From: Candidatus Saccharimonadota bacterium
GTDB taxonomy: Bacteria; Patescibacteriota; Saccharimonadia; Saccharimonadales; Saccharimonadaceae
Reading direction: 5' to 3'
DNA: 64,000 nt
Assembly: GCA_009785325.1 (NCBI GenBank)
Contig: WQWN01000002.1
Span: 1 to 64,000 of the forward strand
A program made the position numbers and the translations under genes. Below are positions 16,245-24,716 of the stretch, in pieces. Position 1 is the stretch's first letter, and each line of letters opens with the position of its first letter. The notes under the pieces were generated by a model, which made no database searches, was not told the origin of the DNA, and saw only the letters and a list, made by a program, of their open reading frames with translations.

Positions 16245-16850
16245 CTAGATGACTTGGCGACCTTCGAGGGCGTGAGTGAGGGTGATTTGGTCGGCGTACT
16301 CGAGGTCAACGCCGATGGGGATGCCGCGGGCGAGGCGAGTGACTTTTACGTCTAGGTCAGCGTCTTTGAGTTGGCGTTGGAGGAAGATAGCGGTGGATTC
16401 GCCTTCGACGGATGCGTTAGTTGCGATGATAACCTCTTTTGCTTTGTCGTCGGTAATGCGCTTGATGAGTTCACGGATTTTGAGTTGGTCGGGACCGATG
16501 CCGTCGATGGGTGAAATGACGCCGCCGAGGACGTGGTAGGTGCCTTTGTAGCCGTGGGTGCGCTCGATGGCGAGAACGTCGAGGGGTTCTTCGACGACAA
16601 GAATGGTGGACTTGTCACGGGAGGGGTCGGAGTAGAGCGGGGAATGTTCTTGGTCGGAGTTGATGAGGGCGAAGGTGACGGGGCAGGTTTTGATGGAGGA
16701 GTGGAAATCGGAGAGAGAGGCGGAGATCTGTTGGGAGATGTGAGGGTCGGATTTGAGCAGGAAATAGGCGTAGCGCTCGGCAGTACGAGCGCCGACGCCA
16801 GGGAGGCGGCCGAGAGTGTCGATGACAGACTGAAGGGCTTCGGGGAGCAT
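16245..16850 (-). CDS. recR: Recombination protein RecR with a degenerate zinc finger
   Basis: This 201-aa protein has a helix-hairpin-helix (LPGVGARTAERYAYFLL), a Toprim domain (ILVVEEPLDVLAIE and NASVEGESTAIFLQ) and the C-terminal Walker-B-like region. In the family RecR works with RecO/RecF to load RecA at gaps. The central four-cysteine zinc motif has lost three of its ligands: only C56 remains, with T59, S70 and Y73 at the other positions. Downstream of ybaB by 15 nt, the conserved bacterial pair. Confidence 0.95.
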   Translation of the reverse strand: MLPEALQSVIDTLGRLPGVGARTAERYAYFLLKSDPHISQQISASLSDFHSSIKTCPVTFALINSDQEHSPLYSDPSRDKSTILVVEEPLDVLAIERTHGYKGTYHVLGGVISPIDGIGPDQLKIRELIKRITDDKAKEVIIATNASVEGESTAIFLQRQLKDADLDVKVTRLARGIPIGVDLEYADQITLTHALEGRQVI

Positions 16851-16865
16851 TGATTATCCTAAGAA

Positions 16866-17159
16866 TTACATCCCGAGGTTGCCGAGGCCACCCATGAGAG
16901 GTTTCATTTTTTCTGCGGCGATTTCTTGAGCTTTTGCGTAGCCGTCGCGCATAGCGATTTCTACCCAATGCTCTAACTCTTCGATGTCGTCGAGGTCGAC
17001 GCGCTCAGGGTCGATCGTGACTTTTTTGATTTTGAGCTCGCCGTTGATCTGGACGACGACAGCGCCGTCGCCTGCTTCGACTTCTACAATTTCTTTAGCG
17101 AGTTCTTTTTGCGCTTTGCGCAGTTGATTGATCATTTTTAGTTGGTCGCCCATGCCCAT
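16866..17159 (-). CDS. ybaB: YbaB/EbfC-family nucleoid-associated protein
   Basis: This 97-aa protein has the YbaB order: an N-terminal helix rich in K/Q (MINQLRKAQKELAKEI), the strand motif VVQINGELKIKKVTIDPE, and a C-terminal helix with KAQEIAAEKM and a Gly-Leu-rich end. Homodimers bind DNA. GGAGGAA precedes the ATG. It is paired with recR as in most bacteria. Confidence 0.93.
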   Translation of the reverse strand: MGMGDQLKMINQLRKAQKELAKEIVEVEAGDGAVVVQINGELKIKKVTIDPERVDLDDIEELEHWVEIAMRDGYAKAQEIAAEKMKPLMGGLGNLGM

Positions 17160-17180
17160 GATGAAAATTCCTCCGTTGGT

Positions 17181-18656
17181 TTATTCGGGAATTATATCAT
17201 GGGTGGGGAGGTAAATGAAGAGGCGGTCGGAGTTGTGGGTGTGGCGGGAAGTGATGATGCGGTGGAGTTGATGGGGATTTTGCTCTAGGTATGGGTGGGC
17301 GGAGCGGAGAATGATGAGATTTGATGGGATCTCGGCAGGGATCTCGGAGGTGATGGTAACGAAGCGCTGAGAGGCGAGGATCTGATAGAAACGGTACTCT
17401 GGAGAGTCGGCCGGGGCGAGGATAATGGAGCCGTCGGTGGTGTATGATTTGACTAGGGAGATGTCGCTGTTGAAGTGGCGGACGACCTGAGGAGTGTAAT
17501 AGTTGCCGTAGATGAAATGCTCGATACTGGTTGTGACGGCGAGGAAGGCGAAGAAAGCGATAGGGATGAGTCCGCCGATGCGGGCGTAAGGGTTTTCAGG
17601 GAAGAGGGAGTACCATTTGTCGAGGATGAGTTTGATACTACTGGCGATGAGAATAGTGAAAGGAAGAAAGAGGATGACGATGCGATCGGGGGCGAGAGAG
17701 ATGATAAAAATGGCGAAGATTGACCAGATGGTGAGGATGTAGTTTTTGGCGGTGTAGCGTTCTTTGACTGAGTCGGCGAGACCGATGAGGATGAGTGCGA
17801 AAGCAGCGAGAGAAATAGCGGGGGTGAGGATAGGATAGTCGAGGGCGTGGTTGAACGAGAAAAGGGTGGCGATGGCGATGCGGATGTTGTCGAAGAAATT
17901 GAAATAGGCGAGGTCGGTGTCGACGAGGAGTCGACCGAAAGTATGATAGTCATGAATAGTGGCAATAATGAGTGGGGTGATAGTGATAAGGAAGATGACT
18001 GCGCCGGGGATGGATTTGAGCGAGAGGAAAGACTTGACAGTGAAGCGAAGATGGGGATGAATAATAACACCGAGAATGAGGGCGAAAGCGGTATATATCA
18101 TGAATGGGGTGTAAAGACTGAGACCTAGAGTGAATAGGAATAGAGTGGAGAAGATAATACGAGTGCGGGCGCGGGTATGGTCGATGAGGTGGGCGCCGAG
18201 AAGAAGGATGATGATAGGCCAAAATATATACATAATGGCGGGAGTGCCTGATTGGGCGGTAAAAAGGAAGAGGCTAGAAGTGATAGTGATGGCGACGGCG
18301 AGGAATACAGTGTTGGGGCGGTACCAGCGACGGAGGAGGGCGACTAGACCGAGGGCGGAGAGGAAGGCGATAATTAAAGAAGGGAGTTTAATGGAGAAGA
18401 TACTGAGTCCGAAAAGACTGACCGAGGCGTGCTGGAGGAGGTGGTAGGGGGCGTCGATTATGTTTTGCGAGAAAGGGTCAGTGAGGACGCTGTGACTAGT
18501 GATCGTGCTGGAGATTTCGGCTTCAGTGAGGCCGCCGGGACTGAAAAGGGCGATGAAAATCAGGGCTAGGGCGAGAGTGATAGCGAGGCCTATATATCCG
18601 ATCTGGTATCGCCAGCGGTAGATGAGGGATCGTTTGGTTGCGTCGTGTTTTTTCAT
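17181..18656 (-). CDS. Polytopic membrane glycosyltransferase-like protein (GT39/RgtA-PMT type)
   Basis: This protein has about 491 aa from MKKHDATKRS; an upstream in-frame ATG at 18752 would add 32 residues antisense to the leucine dehydrogenase start region. Around 11-12 hydrophobic segments are present. After the first comes an outer loop with GGLTEAEISS, matching the acidic E/DE position that is catalytic in GT-C (PMT/ArnT/RgtA) enzymes. A soluble C-terminal domain of about 100 residues follows the last helix. These enzymes transfer sugars from lipid-phosphate donors. No donor can be assigned. Confidence 0.65.
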   Translation of the reverse strand: MKKHDATKRSLIYRWRYQIGYIGLAITLALALIFIALFSPGGLTEAEISSTITSHSVLTDPFSQNIIDAPYHLLQHASVSLFGLSIFSIKLPSLIIAFLSALGLVALLRRWYRPNTVFLAVAITITSSLFLFTAQSGTPAIMYIFWPIIILLLGAHLIDHTRARTRIIFSTLFLFTLGLSLYTPFMIYTAFALILGVIIHPHLRFTVKSFLSLKSIPGAVIFLITITPLIIATIHDYHTFGRLLVDTDLAYFNFFDNIRIAIATLFSFNHALDYPILTPAISLAAFALILIGLADSVKERYTAKNYILTIWSIFAIFIISLAPDRIVILFLPFTILIASSIKLILDKWYSLFPENPYARIGGLIPIAFFAFLAVTTSIEHFIYGNYYTPQVVRHFNSDISLVKSYTTDGSIILAPADSPEYRFYQILASQRFVTITSEIPAEIPSNLIILRSAHPYLEQNPHQLHRIITSRHTHNSDRLFIYLPTHDIIPE

Positions 18657-18771
18657 CGTTATAAAATTGGTGGCACGAATCGACGTGCTGTGATGGTATT
18701 TTAACATAAGAAGCTGGTTAAGGGCGACAAGTAGGGGGTATAATGCTAGCAAACATCTGAAGGAGGACGAG

Positions 18772-19848
18772 ATGAAGACGATCGAGCAAATGCAGAGCTA
18801 TGGGTATGAGCAGGTGAGTTATTTTTATCATGCGGAGACGGGGCTGAAGGCGATAGTGGCGATTCATAACACAGTGCTGGGGCCGGCGCTTGGCGGGAGT
18901 CGTTTTTGGAATTATGAGAGCGAGGAGGAGGCGCTGGAGGATGTGTTGAGATTGTCGCGCGGGATGACGTATAAGAATGCGTTGGCGGGGTTGAATCTGG
19001 GTGGCGGGAAAGCGGTGATTGTGGGGGATCCTGCGGTGTTGAAGGAAGATCCAGTGAGGCGGGAGGCTTTTTGGCGGGCTTTTGGGAGGTTTATCGAGGG
19101 GATGGGTGGGAGATATATCACGGCGGAGGATGTGGGAACTTCTACGGGCGATATGGCGTACATAAATATGGAGACTGATCATGTGGTGGGGCTGGCTGGG
19201 GGTTCGGGGGATCCGTCGCCGTATACTGCGCGTGGGGTTTTTGAGTCGATGAAAGCTTGTTGTAGACATGTTTATGGGAGTGAGGGTTTGAAGGGGAAGA
19301 CGGTAGCGGTGCAGGGGCTGGGGTATGTGGGGTATTATCTCTGTGAGTATTTGTATAAGGTGGGGGCGAAGTTAGTGGTGTGTGATATTGATCAGGAGAA
19401 GGTGACGCGGGCGGTGGAAGAATTCGGGGCGAAAGTAGTAGGGTTGGAGGAAATTTATGGCGCGAAATGTGATGTTTTTGCGCCGTGTGCGCTGGGGGCG
19501 GTGATAAATGACGATACGATTGCGAAGCTGAAGTGTAAGATCGTGTGCGGTGCGGCGAATAATGTACTGAAGGATGCGACTAAGCACGGTGCGGGGTTGA
19601 AGAAAAAAGGTGTGACTTACGCGGTGGATTATCTGGCGAATGCAGGTGGTGTGACGAGTGTGTCGTATGAACTGAGTGGCGAGTATGATGAGCGGGCTGT
19701 GCGGGATCATGTGGCGCAGATCGGTGATCGGATGTTGGCGGTTTTGGCGGAGGCTGAGATGACTGGGAGATTAGCACATGAAGTAGCGGATGAGATGGCA
19801 GAGAGACGAATTGAGGCTGTGGGGATGGTGGGGAGGATTTTTTACTAA
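18772..19848 (+). CDS. ldh: Leucine (branched-chain amino acid) dehydrogenase
   Basis: This 358-aa protein belongs to the Glu/Leu/Phe/Val dehydrogenase family. It reversibly deaminates branched-chain amino acids with NAD. The catalytic region reads GLNLGGGKAV with the substrate lysine, preceded by GMTYKNALAG. The ED-GT motif (AEDVGTSTGDM) and a Rossmann loop (VQGLGYVGYYL) are clear. The start has GAAGGAGG upstream and TATAAT at 18739-18744. It is unusual in a CPR-type genome that otherwise lacks amino-acid metabolism. Confidence 0.92.
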   Translation: MKTIEQMQSYGYEQVSYFYHAETGLKAIVAIHNTVLGPALGGSRFWNYESEEEALEDVLRLSRGMTYKNALAGLNLGGGKAVIVGDPAVLKEDPVRREAFWRAFGRFIEGMGGRYITAEDVGTSTGDMAYINMETDHVVGLAGGSGDPSPYTARGVFESMKACCRHVYGSEGLKGKTVAVQGLGYVGYYLCEYLYKVGAKLVVCDIDQEKVTRAVEEFGAKVVGLEEIYGAKCDVFAPCALGAVINDDTIAKLKCKIVCGAANNVLKDATKHGAGLKKKGVTYAVDYLANAGGVTSVSYELSGEYDERAVRDHVAQIGDRMLAVLAEAEMTGRLAHEVADEMAERRIEAVGMVGRIFY

Positions 19849-19884
19849 GGGTAGTGGGTTCTGGTGGAGTTTTGGGTAAAAAAT

Positions 19885-19912
19885 AAGGCCCGGAATGGTT
19901 CCGGGCCTTTGT
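19885..19912. terminator. Bidirectional terminator between ldh and the SAM-like gene
   Basis: AGGCCCGGAA/TTCCGGGCCT stem with T-rich sequence on both outer sides, serving the convergent genes on either side. Confidence 0.85.
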
Positions 19913-19966
19913 TGAAATGTGCGATTGGTAATGTGCGATGGGGTTGAGTCCCCTTTTTTTTGGTTT

Positions 19967-21136
19967 TTAGAGCTGGCCGACGCGGAGACTGCCGCTGGAA
20001 TCGCCGATGTTGATTCCGAGCTGGCGCCAGTCGATCTGACTACCGAGCATGAAGAGTGCGCTGAAGTAGCGTACCGCTTCGTCGCCGTCTGCGATATCTT
20101 TGGCCTGTATGAAGCCGAGTATATACTGGACGATGTTGTTTTCTTGCCTGGCGGAAGATGCTGAGACGGTGATATTGAGCTTCTTGAACATCTGCTCGGG
20201 GTTCGCTGCGCCAATCATGCTGGGGAGGGTACTGTCGCTGAGGATCTTGCGGATTTCGCCAGACCTGTAAGCCAAGGCTGATGCCGTAACAGTACCTGTA
20301 CCTGCAAAGATGTGGTTGAGCGCGTTATTGATGTCATCGCCTGCGTCGCGCAATGAACCTGTGTCTGGTGGGGCCATCATGCCCGGTGGTAGAGTTGCTC
20401 CACCGCCAGCCATGAAGTTCGCCATCATGATCATGGGATTGCCAGCGCCCTGCATCCAGGATTCTTGCCAAGCTTTTAACTGGAAGTAGCTGTTGCTTAG
20501 GGCTGCCCATAGCTTGGCGTCTATACGCCTAAACAGTTCGGCTTTACGTGCTTTAGTAACATAGTTGCCGTCAAGTCCGTCTATGGCGCTGAAAAGGTCG
20601 CCATAGTCATTGCGGACAAGCTGCTTGCGTAGGCTAAAGTAGCTAGGGCCAACGGGGTCGTCATTTGAATCTGCGAATGCTTCCATTTCTGCGACGAGTT
20701 TTTCGGGAATGTCGTACAGGCCGAACCTGTTTGCCAGGGCTGCGCGAACTGCTGCAATAACAGTGGAAACGTCGGCTTTTAATATGCCACCACTTATTAG
20801 CATGGTAAGCAGTGCGCCATCGTCGGGGACTTTTGGTAAGATACTGTCAAAAGATGCGGTTGGGATGACTGTTGGTGTTGTTTCGGGTGCGGGGGTAGGT
20901 TTGAGTAGTTTGCCAATTTGGACGGGGTTTAAGCCTGCTTCGCGTAGATCGTCTTTGTCGAGTATGGCGATGTCGGAAGGTTCCGTAACGCCGAGGTTCG
21001 CGAGGGCTTTGGCGATGTCGCCGAGCTTGTCTTCTGCGACGCCGATTTCGGCGAGCTTGGTGGTGATTGGGCAAGTGATTTCCGCTGTTTCGGTCGTTTC
21101 AGCCGTGATTTCTGGGGTTTTGTTAGGATCTGTCAT
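19967..21136 (-). CDS. SAM-like-domain protein, last gene of the kinase/vWA/PurA-like operon
   Basis: This 389-aa protein has no recognised full-length family. Residues about 22-80 look like a sterile-alpha-motif type helical bundle (LAEIGVAEDKLGDIAK, then LDKDDLREAGLNPVQIGKLL). A Pro/Thr-rich linker (80-105) follows, then a mostly helical region with a Gly/Met/Pro-rich insertion (NFMAGGGATLPPGMMAPP). There are no membrane helices or signal peptide. Its start is 34 nt after the PurA-like gene with AAGGTAGG as the ribosome site. The SAM domain suggests oligomerisation or scaffolding of the operon products, an inference. Confidence 0.7.
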   Translation of the reverse strand: MTDPNKTPEITAETTETAEITCPITTKLAEIGVAEDKLGDIAKALANLGVTEPSDIAILDKDDLREAGLNPVQIGKLLKPTPAPETTPTVIPTASFDSILPKVPDDGALLTMLISGGILKADVSTVIAAVRAALANRFGLYDIPEKLVAEMEAFADSNDDPVGPSYFSLRKQLVRNDYGDLFSAIDGLDGNYVTKARKAELFRRIDAKLWAALSNSYFQLKAWQESWMQGAGNPMIMMANFMAGGGATLPPGMMAPPDTGSLRDAGDDINNALNHIFAGTGTVTASALAYRSGEIRKILSDSTLPSMIGAANPEQMFKKLNITVSASSARQENNIVQYILGFIQAKDIADGDEAVRYFSALFMLGSQIDWRQLGINIGDSSGSLRVGQL

Positions 21137-21170
21137 TTTAGATTCCTACCTTTCGATTTTTATTTTGGGG

Positions 21171-22436
21171 TTACTTTAGAACTTTGTCCCGTTCGGTGGG
21201 GCCAAATGACACCATGCGAACAGGCGCGTCGATATGTTTCGCGATGATCTGGGCGGCGAAGTCGAACAGCTCTGATCCAGAGAGACTCTCCGGTACGATG
21301 ATCGATTCGATGATTGGCGTGCCGCGCTTATCGTATTTGTTGCAGAATTTCCACACTCCCCTTCGCTGAATTTGGTCGAGCCAAGTGAGCGCAAGCCCAT
21401 CGAATTTGATAGGATGGCTATCTGAGATGGCTTTTCGCATTTGAACAAAGTCTAATGCGCCGACGCGAACTGAGCCTTGCCAGCGATTCGCTTCCTTATT
21501 GCTGCCAGGAAGGAGATCTTCGGCGAGATTTGGGTCTGCTGTCGGGAGCGGGCCTGCACCGTGCCTAATTGCATAGGCGCGGCAAACTGCAAGGTGGACA
21601 ACTGTGCCGTCGTATCCTGATTCTCGCAACATATTGTCGGTGAAAATCGGGAGAGTACGAATAGCACTAACGTGTGGCTGGAAGCCGCACTCGCGGTCGG
21701 TTATGACCCCGTGGGAGGATTCGACGACTGCGTGAGCGTGCTGGTCCAGGATTTCGTAGAGGCTGGCGGTGCGGAGAAGCTTTGCTACTTGACGGAATCT
21801 CTCGGTTTCATATTTGAGGAAATTGTCGTCGTAGAGGAGCTGTTTTTCTCGCTCCAGTAGCTCGCTGTCTTCTGGCAAAAAATCGCCAGTCTCTAAGATC
21901 GGGAGGAGCTTTTCGCGCTGATATAGAAACACAGCTTCGAGTCGATCGCCGATCGAGGGGTCGTAAAGATCTCTGATGCGAATGACTAGTTCTGGTTTCT
22001 GGTGGTAGTCGCGATACGCTTCTCCGACTCCTGTGCCGATTGTGCCGCGAGGATTGTCTCCACGGGCTAACTCTTTGACATGGGAGGCAATTCCGTGAAA
22101 CGAAGTGGCAACCAGCGCTCTTGGATCGGCGCTGATTAGTCTAAACGGGTCATGGACTCCGTAGCCCAGAAGAGCTGTAGCCTCGTTGAGGAGACCCTCG
22201 GGGGAGGCGATCATTTGTTCGGAGATGAATGTTGGAATTCCCTCGAACGTACCGCATCCCCATTGGCTGAAATTGTAGCTTCGGCCGCGCGAAGTGCGAA
22301 CGCCGTGCGAACCCTGAGCGCCTCCACGTTTAATTACAACGCATGAAGGCAGGAGGGTTGCGAGTCGGTGAACAACACCACCTTTGCCGCCGTCACCAGG
22401 TCCAATGTCGGTGACGACGTAGATTTTTTCGGTCAA
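21171..22436 (-). CDS. Diverged adenylosuccinate-synthetase-like enzyme in an accessory operon
   Basis: This 421-aa protein has a TTG start behind AAGGAGGTGA. The PurA fold is clear. GPGDGGKGG (residues 12-20) corresponds to the GDEGKGK loop and keeps the catalytic Asp, but its Glu is Gly. GGAQGSH keeps the catalytic His44. GTIGTGVGEAY and GAGPLPTAD match later motifs, and FGPTERD matches the end motif TGPDRTE. The Arg-rich IMP/aspartate loop (GRRRRTGWLD in PurA) reads NRWQGSVRVGALD, so the substrate is probably changed. No purB or other purine-synthesis genes were seen nearby. It lies between a vWA protein and a SAM-like protein. Confidence 0.82.
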   Translation of the reverse strand: MTEKIYVVTDIGPGDGGKGGVVHRLATLLPSCVVIKRGGAQGSHGVRTSRGRSYNFSQWGCGTFEGIPTFISEQMIASPEGLLNEATALLGYGVHDPFRLISADPRALVATSFHGIASHVKELARGDNPRGTIGTGVGEAYRDYHQKPELVIRIRDLYDPSIGDRLEAVFLYQREKLLPILETGDFLPEDSELLEREKQLLYDDNFLKYETERFRQVAKLLRTASLYEILDQHAHAVVESSHGVITDRECGFQPHVSAIRTLPIFTDNMLRESGYDGTVVHLAVCRAYAIRHGAGPLPTADPNLAEDLLPGSNKEANRWQGSVRVGALDFVQMRKAISDSHPIKFDGLALTWLDQIQRRGVWKFCNKYDKRGTPIIESIIVPESLSGSELFDFAAQIIAKHIDAPVRMVSFGPTERDKVLK

Positions 22437-22466
22437 ACAGTGTCACCTCCTTTTTGGGGCTTAGGC

Positions 22467-23603
22467 TTAGAGCCAGTTTTTTGGTGCGGTTTCTGGGGGT
22501 TTTGTAGCGTCGTCACTGGGGCTAGTGGGCCATAGGTCGGATTTGTTGGCAAAGATATCGCCAGCTACAGGTACGGGGTGTTCGAGTTTTTCGCGTAGTT
22601 TCGCTTGTTCCAGGAGTGGAACATTGCGGACCGCTGCCTCTATTATCTCTGCGATATTGCCAGAGAGATTGGTGGAGCGGAGAAAGTCTCGAACTCCGCC
22701 GATTTGAAGCGTGCCCTCGGTGAGGCCGATAATTGTGGCTTTTACGTGGGGTAGATACTTCGTGTCGGGGAGCTTAATTACTCGTTCGGTGTCGTAGACT
22801 TCTGTCCAGAAACGACTGGTTTCGGAGCTGTCGCCAACCTGTAAGAAGAACGCGTGTGCGCGCTTCAGGAGGTGTCGAACAGTAGAGTGCGTACTCGGGA
22901 GGTTATGTTCGTCGATTTCGTGGCCGTTTTGGCGTACGAGGTCGAAAACACTGTCTCCGAAAACGCGTTGGAGGTTGCTGATACTGAACGCGAGAGCATT
23001 ACTATTGCTGCCGTCGCGCCCGGGGGCGTCCGAGATAGTGAAGTGGTAGCCTTTGAGGCCGATACGGTTTGTGTATGTCGCCGTTAGGAACGCGGCACCG
23101 AAGAGTCCGTATTGAGGATCCTCGGGTGTGTCTTTTCCTGCGCGTTCGGGGGACATGTTCGTGAGGTATTCTACGATTTTGTCCGCGGTCATTTCGAACT
23201 GCGGACGCTGCAGCGGCCATTTGTCTTGAATGTCGGCAAAAATGCCGAGTGCAAGTTGGGGGTCATAGCCGGGAAGCACTTTGCTCACCAGGTCATAAGT
23301 GTCTGGAAATACGCGCAGTGCTGTGTCGACGTTGTCGCCCATGCTGCCAGTTGTGTCGCAGATGGACTCGATGTCCATGGGGCAGCCAACTGTGACGATA
23401 AGCCTGTCACCATGCTTGTCGAGTCTGAGTTTGGAATGGCGAATCGCGTCGGGATGACCTAACGCAGGGTCGACTTCGGGTGCGAGCTTGCCGGTTGTTT
23501 TGGCTTTTTGCTCGGCGGCGTGTGTGACGTGTGTGTCACTTGTTGCGCCGAAAGTGTGTCTTGCTGCTTCGTAGGTTGTTCTGGTTGGGACTTCTTTACC
23601 CAT
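22467..23603 (-). CDS. von Willebrand factor A (vWA) domain protein
   Basis: This has 378 aa from MGKEVPTRTT; AGGTACTCC-type sequence and AGGCAGG precede it, and the open frame extends 26 codons further without a good site. The MIDAS metal site reads CDTTGSM (DTTGSM at residues 83-88). A Thr/Asp-rich segment (GKDTPEDPQYGL) and TISDAPG complete the domain. No signal peptide or membrane helix is seen, so it acts in the cytoplasm. The C-terminal end is Pro/Ser-rich. Intervals to its neighbours are 35 and 30 nt, a tight operon. Confidence 0.8.
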   Translation of the reverse strand: MGKEVPTRTTYEAARHTFGATSDTHVTHAAEQKAKTTGKLAPEVDPALGHPDAIRHSKLRLDKHGDRLIVTVGCPMDIESICDTTGSMGDNVDTALRVFPDTYDLVSKVLPGYDPQLALGIFADIQDKWPLQRPQFEMTADKIVEYLTNMSPERAGKDTPEDPQYGLFGAAFLTATYTNRIGLKGYHFTISDAPGRDGSNSNALAFSISNLQRVFGDSVFDLVRQNGHEIDEHNLPSTHSTVRHLLKRAHAFFLQVGDSSETSRFWTEVYDTERVIKLPDTKYLPHVKATIIGLTEGTLQIGGVRDFLRSTNLSGNIAEIIEAAVRNVPLLEQAKLREKLEHPVPVAGDIFANKSDLWPTSPSDDATKPPETAPKNWL

Positions 23604-23638
23604 CTTGGAGTACCTGCCTTTCAAGATTTTTTGGGAAG

Positions 23639-24469
23639 TTATTTCGGAATGATGGTCATGGGATGGTAGTTGCTGCCCCAAAGTCTGCCGATGAGCTCAT
23701 AGAACTCGCGGTGGACTTCGTGGCTGTCCCCGAAATGCTTGGAGAGCTCAACAAATGTTTTTCGTGCGAGCATCGTTAAGAATGCGTCGTACTCTGGAGT
23801 GGGAGACGATCCTTCGGCGGCGTCGAGCAACTGGAGAGTTGTTTGAGCGGCGCTTCTGACGTTCCCGATCCATGATGCTGGTAGCAATGACATGTTGGCG
23901 AAAAGGGCTTTTGACCAGTCGAACAGAACGATATTGTGGTACTGTTCAGGGCCGGATAAAAGCACGTTTTCGGGTGTGATGTCGATGCCGATACCGACGT
24001 GGTGCAGGAAGGCGAGTAGTTTTAAAAACCTACCCATGATCCATGCACTGGTTTTTTCGTCGACCTTTTGGCTGGACGCGGGGATTTTCGCGAGTGGAAT
24101 CATACTGTCGATACCAGTAGGATCGCGAGGATCCATTTTGATAGACAGGATGTTTACCATGCGATTACCCTGGTCTTCGCCTGCACGTTCACTCTGGACT
24201 ACCTGTGGAAAGAAGCGGTCGTAACCGACAGTCTTCCCTGAGTTGTTTTCGGAGTGTACCTGCTCGATTTGGTCGGCGTACCTCTGGAGCTCGCGTAGTG
24301 TGTACGCGGACTTCTCGAGGATGGCGCTGTTTTCTGCAGAGTTATCTTTTGCGATTTGCAGAAACAACAGATTGCCATCTGCGTCTTTGCAGAGGTAGAC
24401 CTTAAAGGCCTCCATCTCTGCTACGGGTTTTGTAACAACATACGTGTGGTCACCTAGCTTGAGATTCAC
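23639..24469 (-). CDS. Protein-kinase-fold protein, first gene of the vWA/PurA-like operon
   Basis: This 276-aa protein has a GTG start with GAGGTG 8 nt upstream. The kinase fold is reduced. A candidate VAIK-type lysine is K41 (LFLQIAK) and an alpha-C helix Glu lies near residue 60. The catalytic loop GIDITPENVLL retains Asp163 and Asn168 but replaces the HRD His and the loop Lys. DFG is FDW with Asp184. The metal-binding residues are therefore kept, so activity is plausible. A structured leader precedes it. Confidence 0.75.
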   Translation of the reverse strand: MNLKLGDHTYVVTKPVAEMEAFKVYLCKDADGNLLFLQIAKDNSAENSAILEKSAYTLRELQRYADQIEQVHSENNSGKTVGYDRFFPQVVQSERAGEDQGNRMVNILSIKMDPRDPTGIDSMIPLAKIPASSQKVDEKTSAWIMGRFLKLLAFLHHVGIGIDITPENVLLSGPEQYHNIVLFDWSKALFANMSLLPASWIGNVRSAAQTTLQLLDAAEGSSPTPEYDAFLTMLARKTFVELSKHFGDSHEVHREFYELIGRLWGSNYHPMTIIPK

Positions 24470-24516
24470 AAATTCTTCACCTCACTTTTTGGGATTTTGG
24501 ATTGTTCTAAAGTTTG

Positions 24517-24660
24517 TGCTGGGTTGTTAATGGGCGTCGCGTCTGTGGCTGCGAAGGAATTGATGGTTGAAATTCAACCAATACAGAAGCTGGCGATCGC
24601 CCAAGAAAAAATGACCCAGCAAATCTTGTACACTTAATCACAACCTACGCTTGATGTCAA
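24517..24660 (-). promoter_or_regulatory. Promoter and nested three-stem leader of the kinase operon
   Basis: Minus strand -35 TTGACA (24655-24660) with a weaker -10 (TTAAGT, 24632-24637). Immediately after the expected start, TGCTGGGT (24614-24621) can pair with ACCCAGCA (24517-24524). Inside, TGGGCG (24598-24603) pairs with CGCCCA (24531-24536), and inside that a GGTTGAA/TTCAACC hairpin (24565-24579). This nested fold resembles a riboswitch or protein-binding leader. Confidence 0.6.
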
Positions 24661-24684
24661 TGGTAGAAGTGGATGTATGGGCGT

Positions 24685-24716
24685 GAAAAAAGCCTCTTGT
24701 TGAAGGAGGCTTTTTG
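24685..24716 (-). terminator. Terminator of the nucleotidyltransferase-fold gene
   Basis: Minus strand AAAGCCTCC...GAGGCTTT stem (with a TTCAACA loop) followed by TTTTC. Confidence 0.88.

Noticed and set aside
21171-22436. Housekeeping adenylosuccinate synthetase (purA)
   Set aside because: Key substrate-loop residues are altered and the gene lies in an operon with vWA, kinase and SAM proteins rather than purB.
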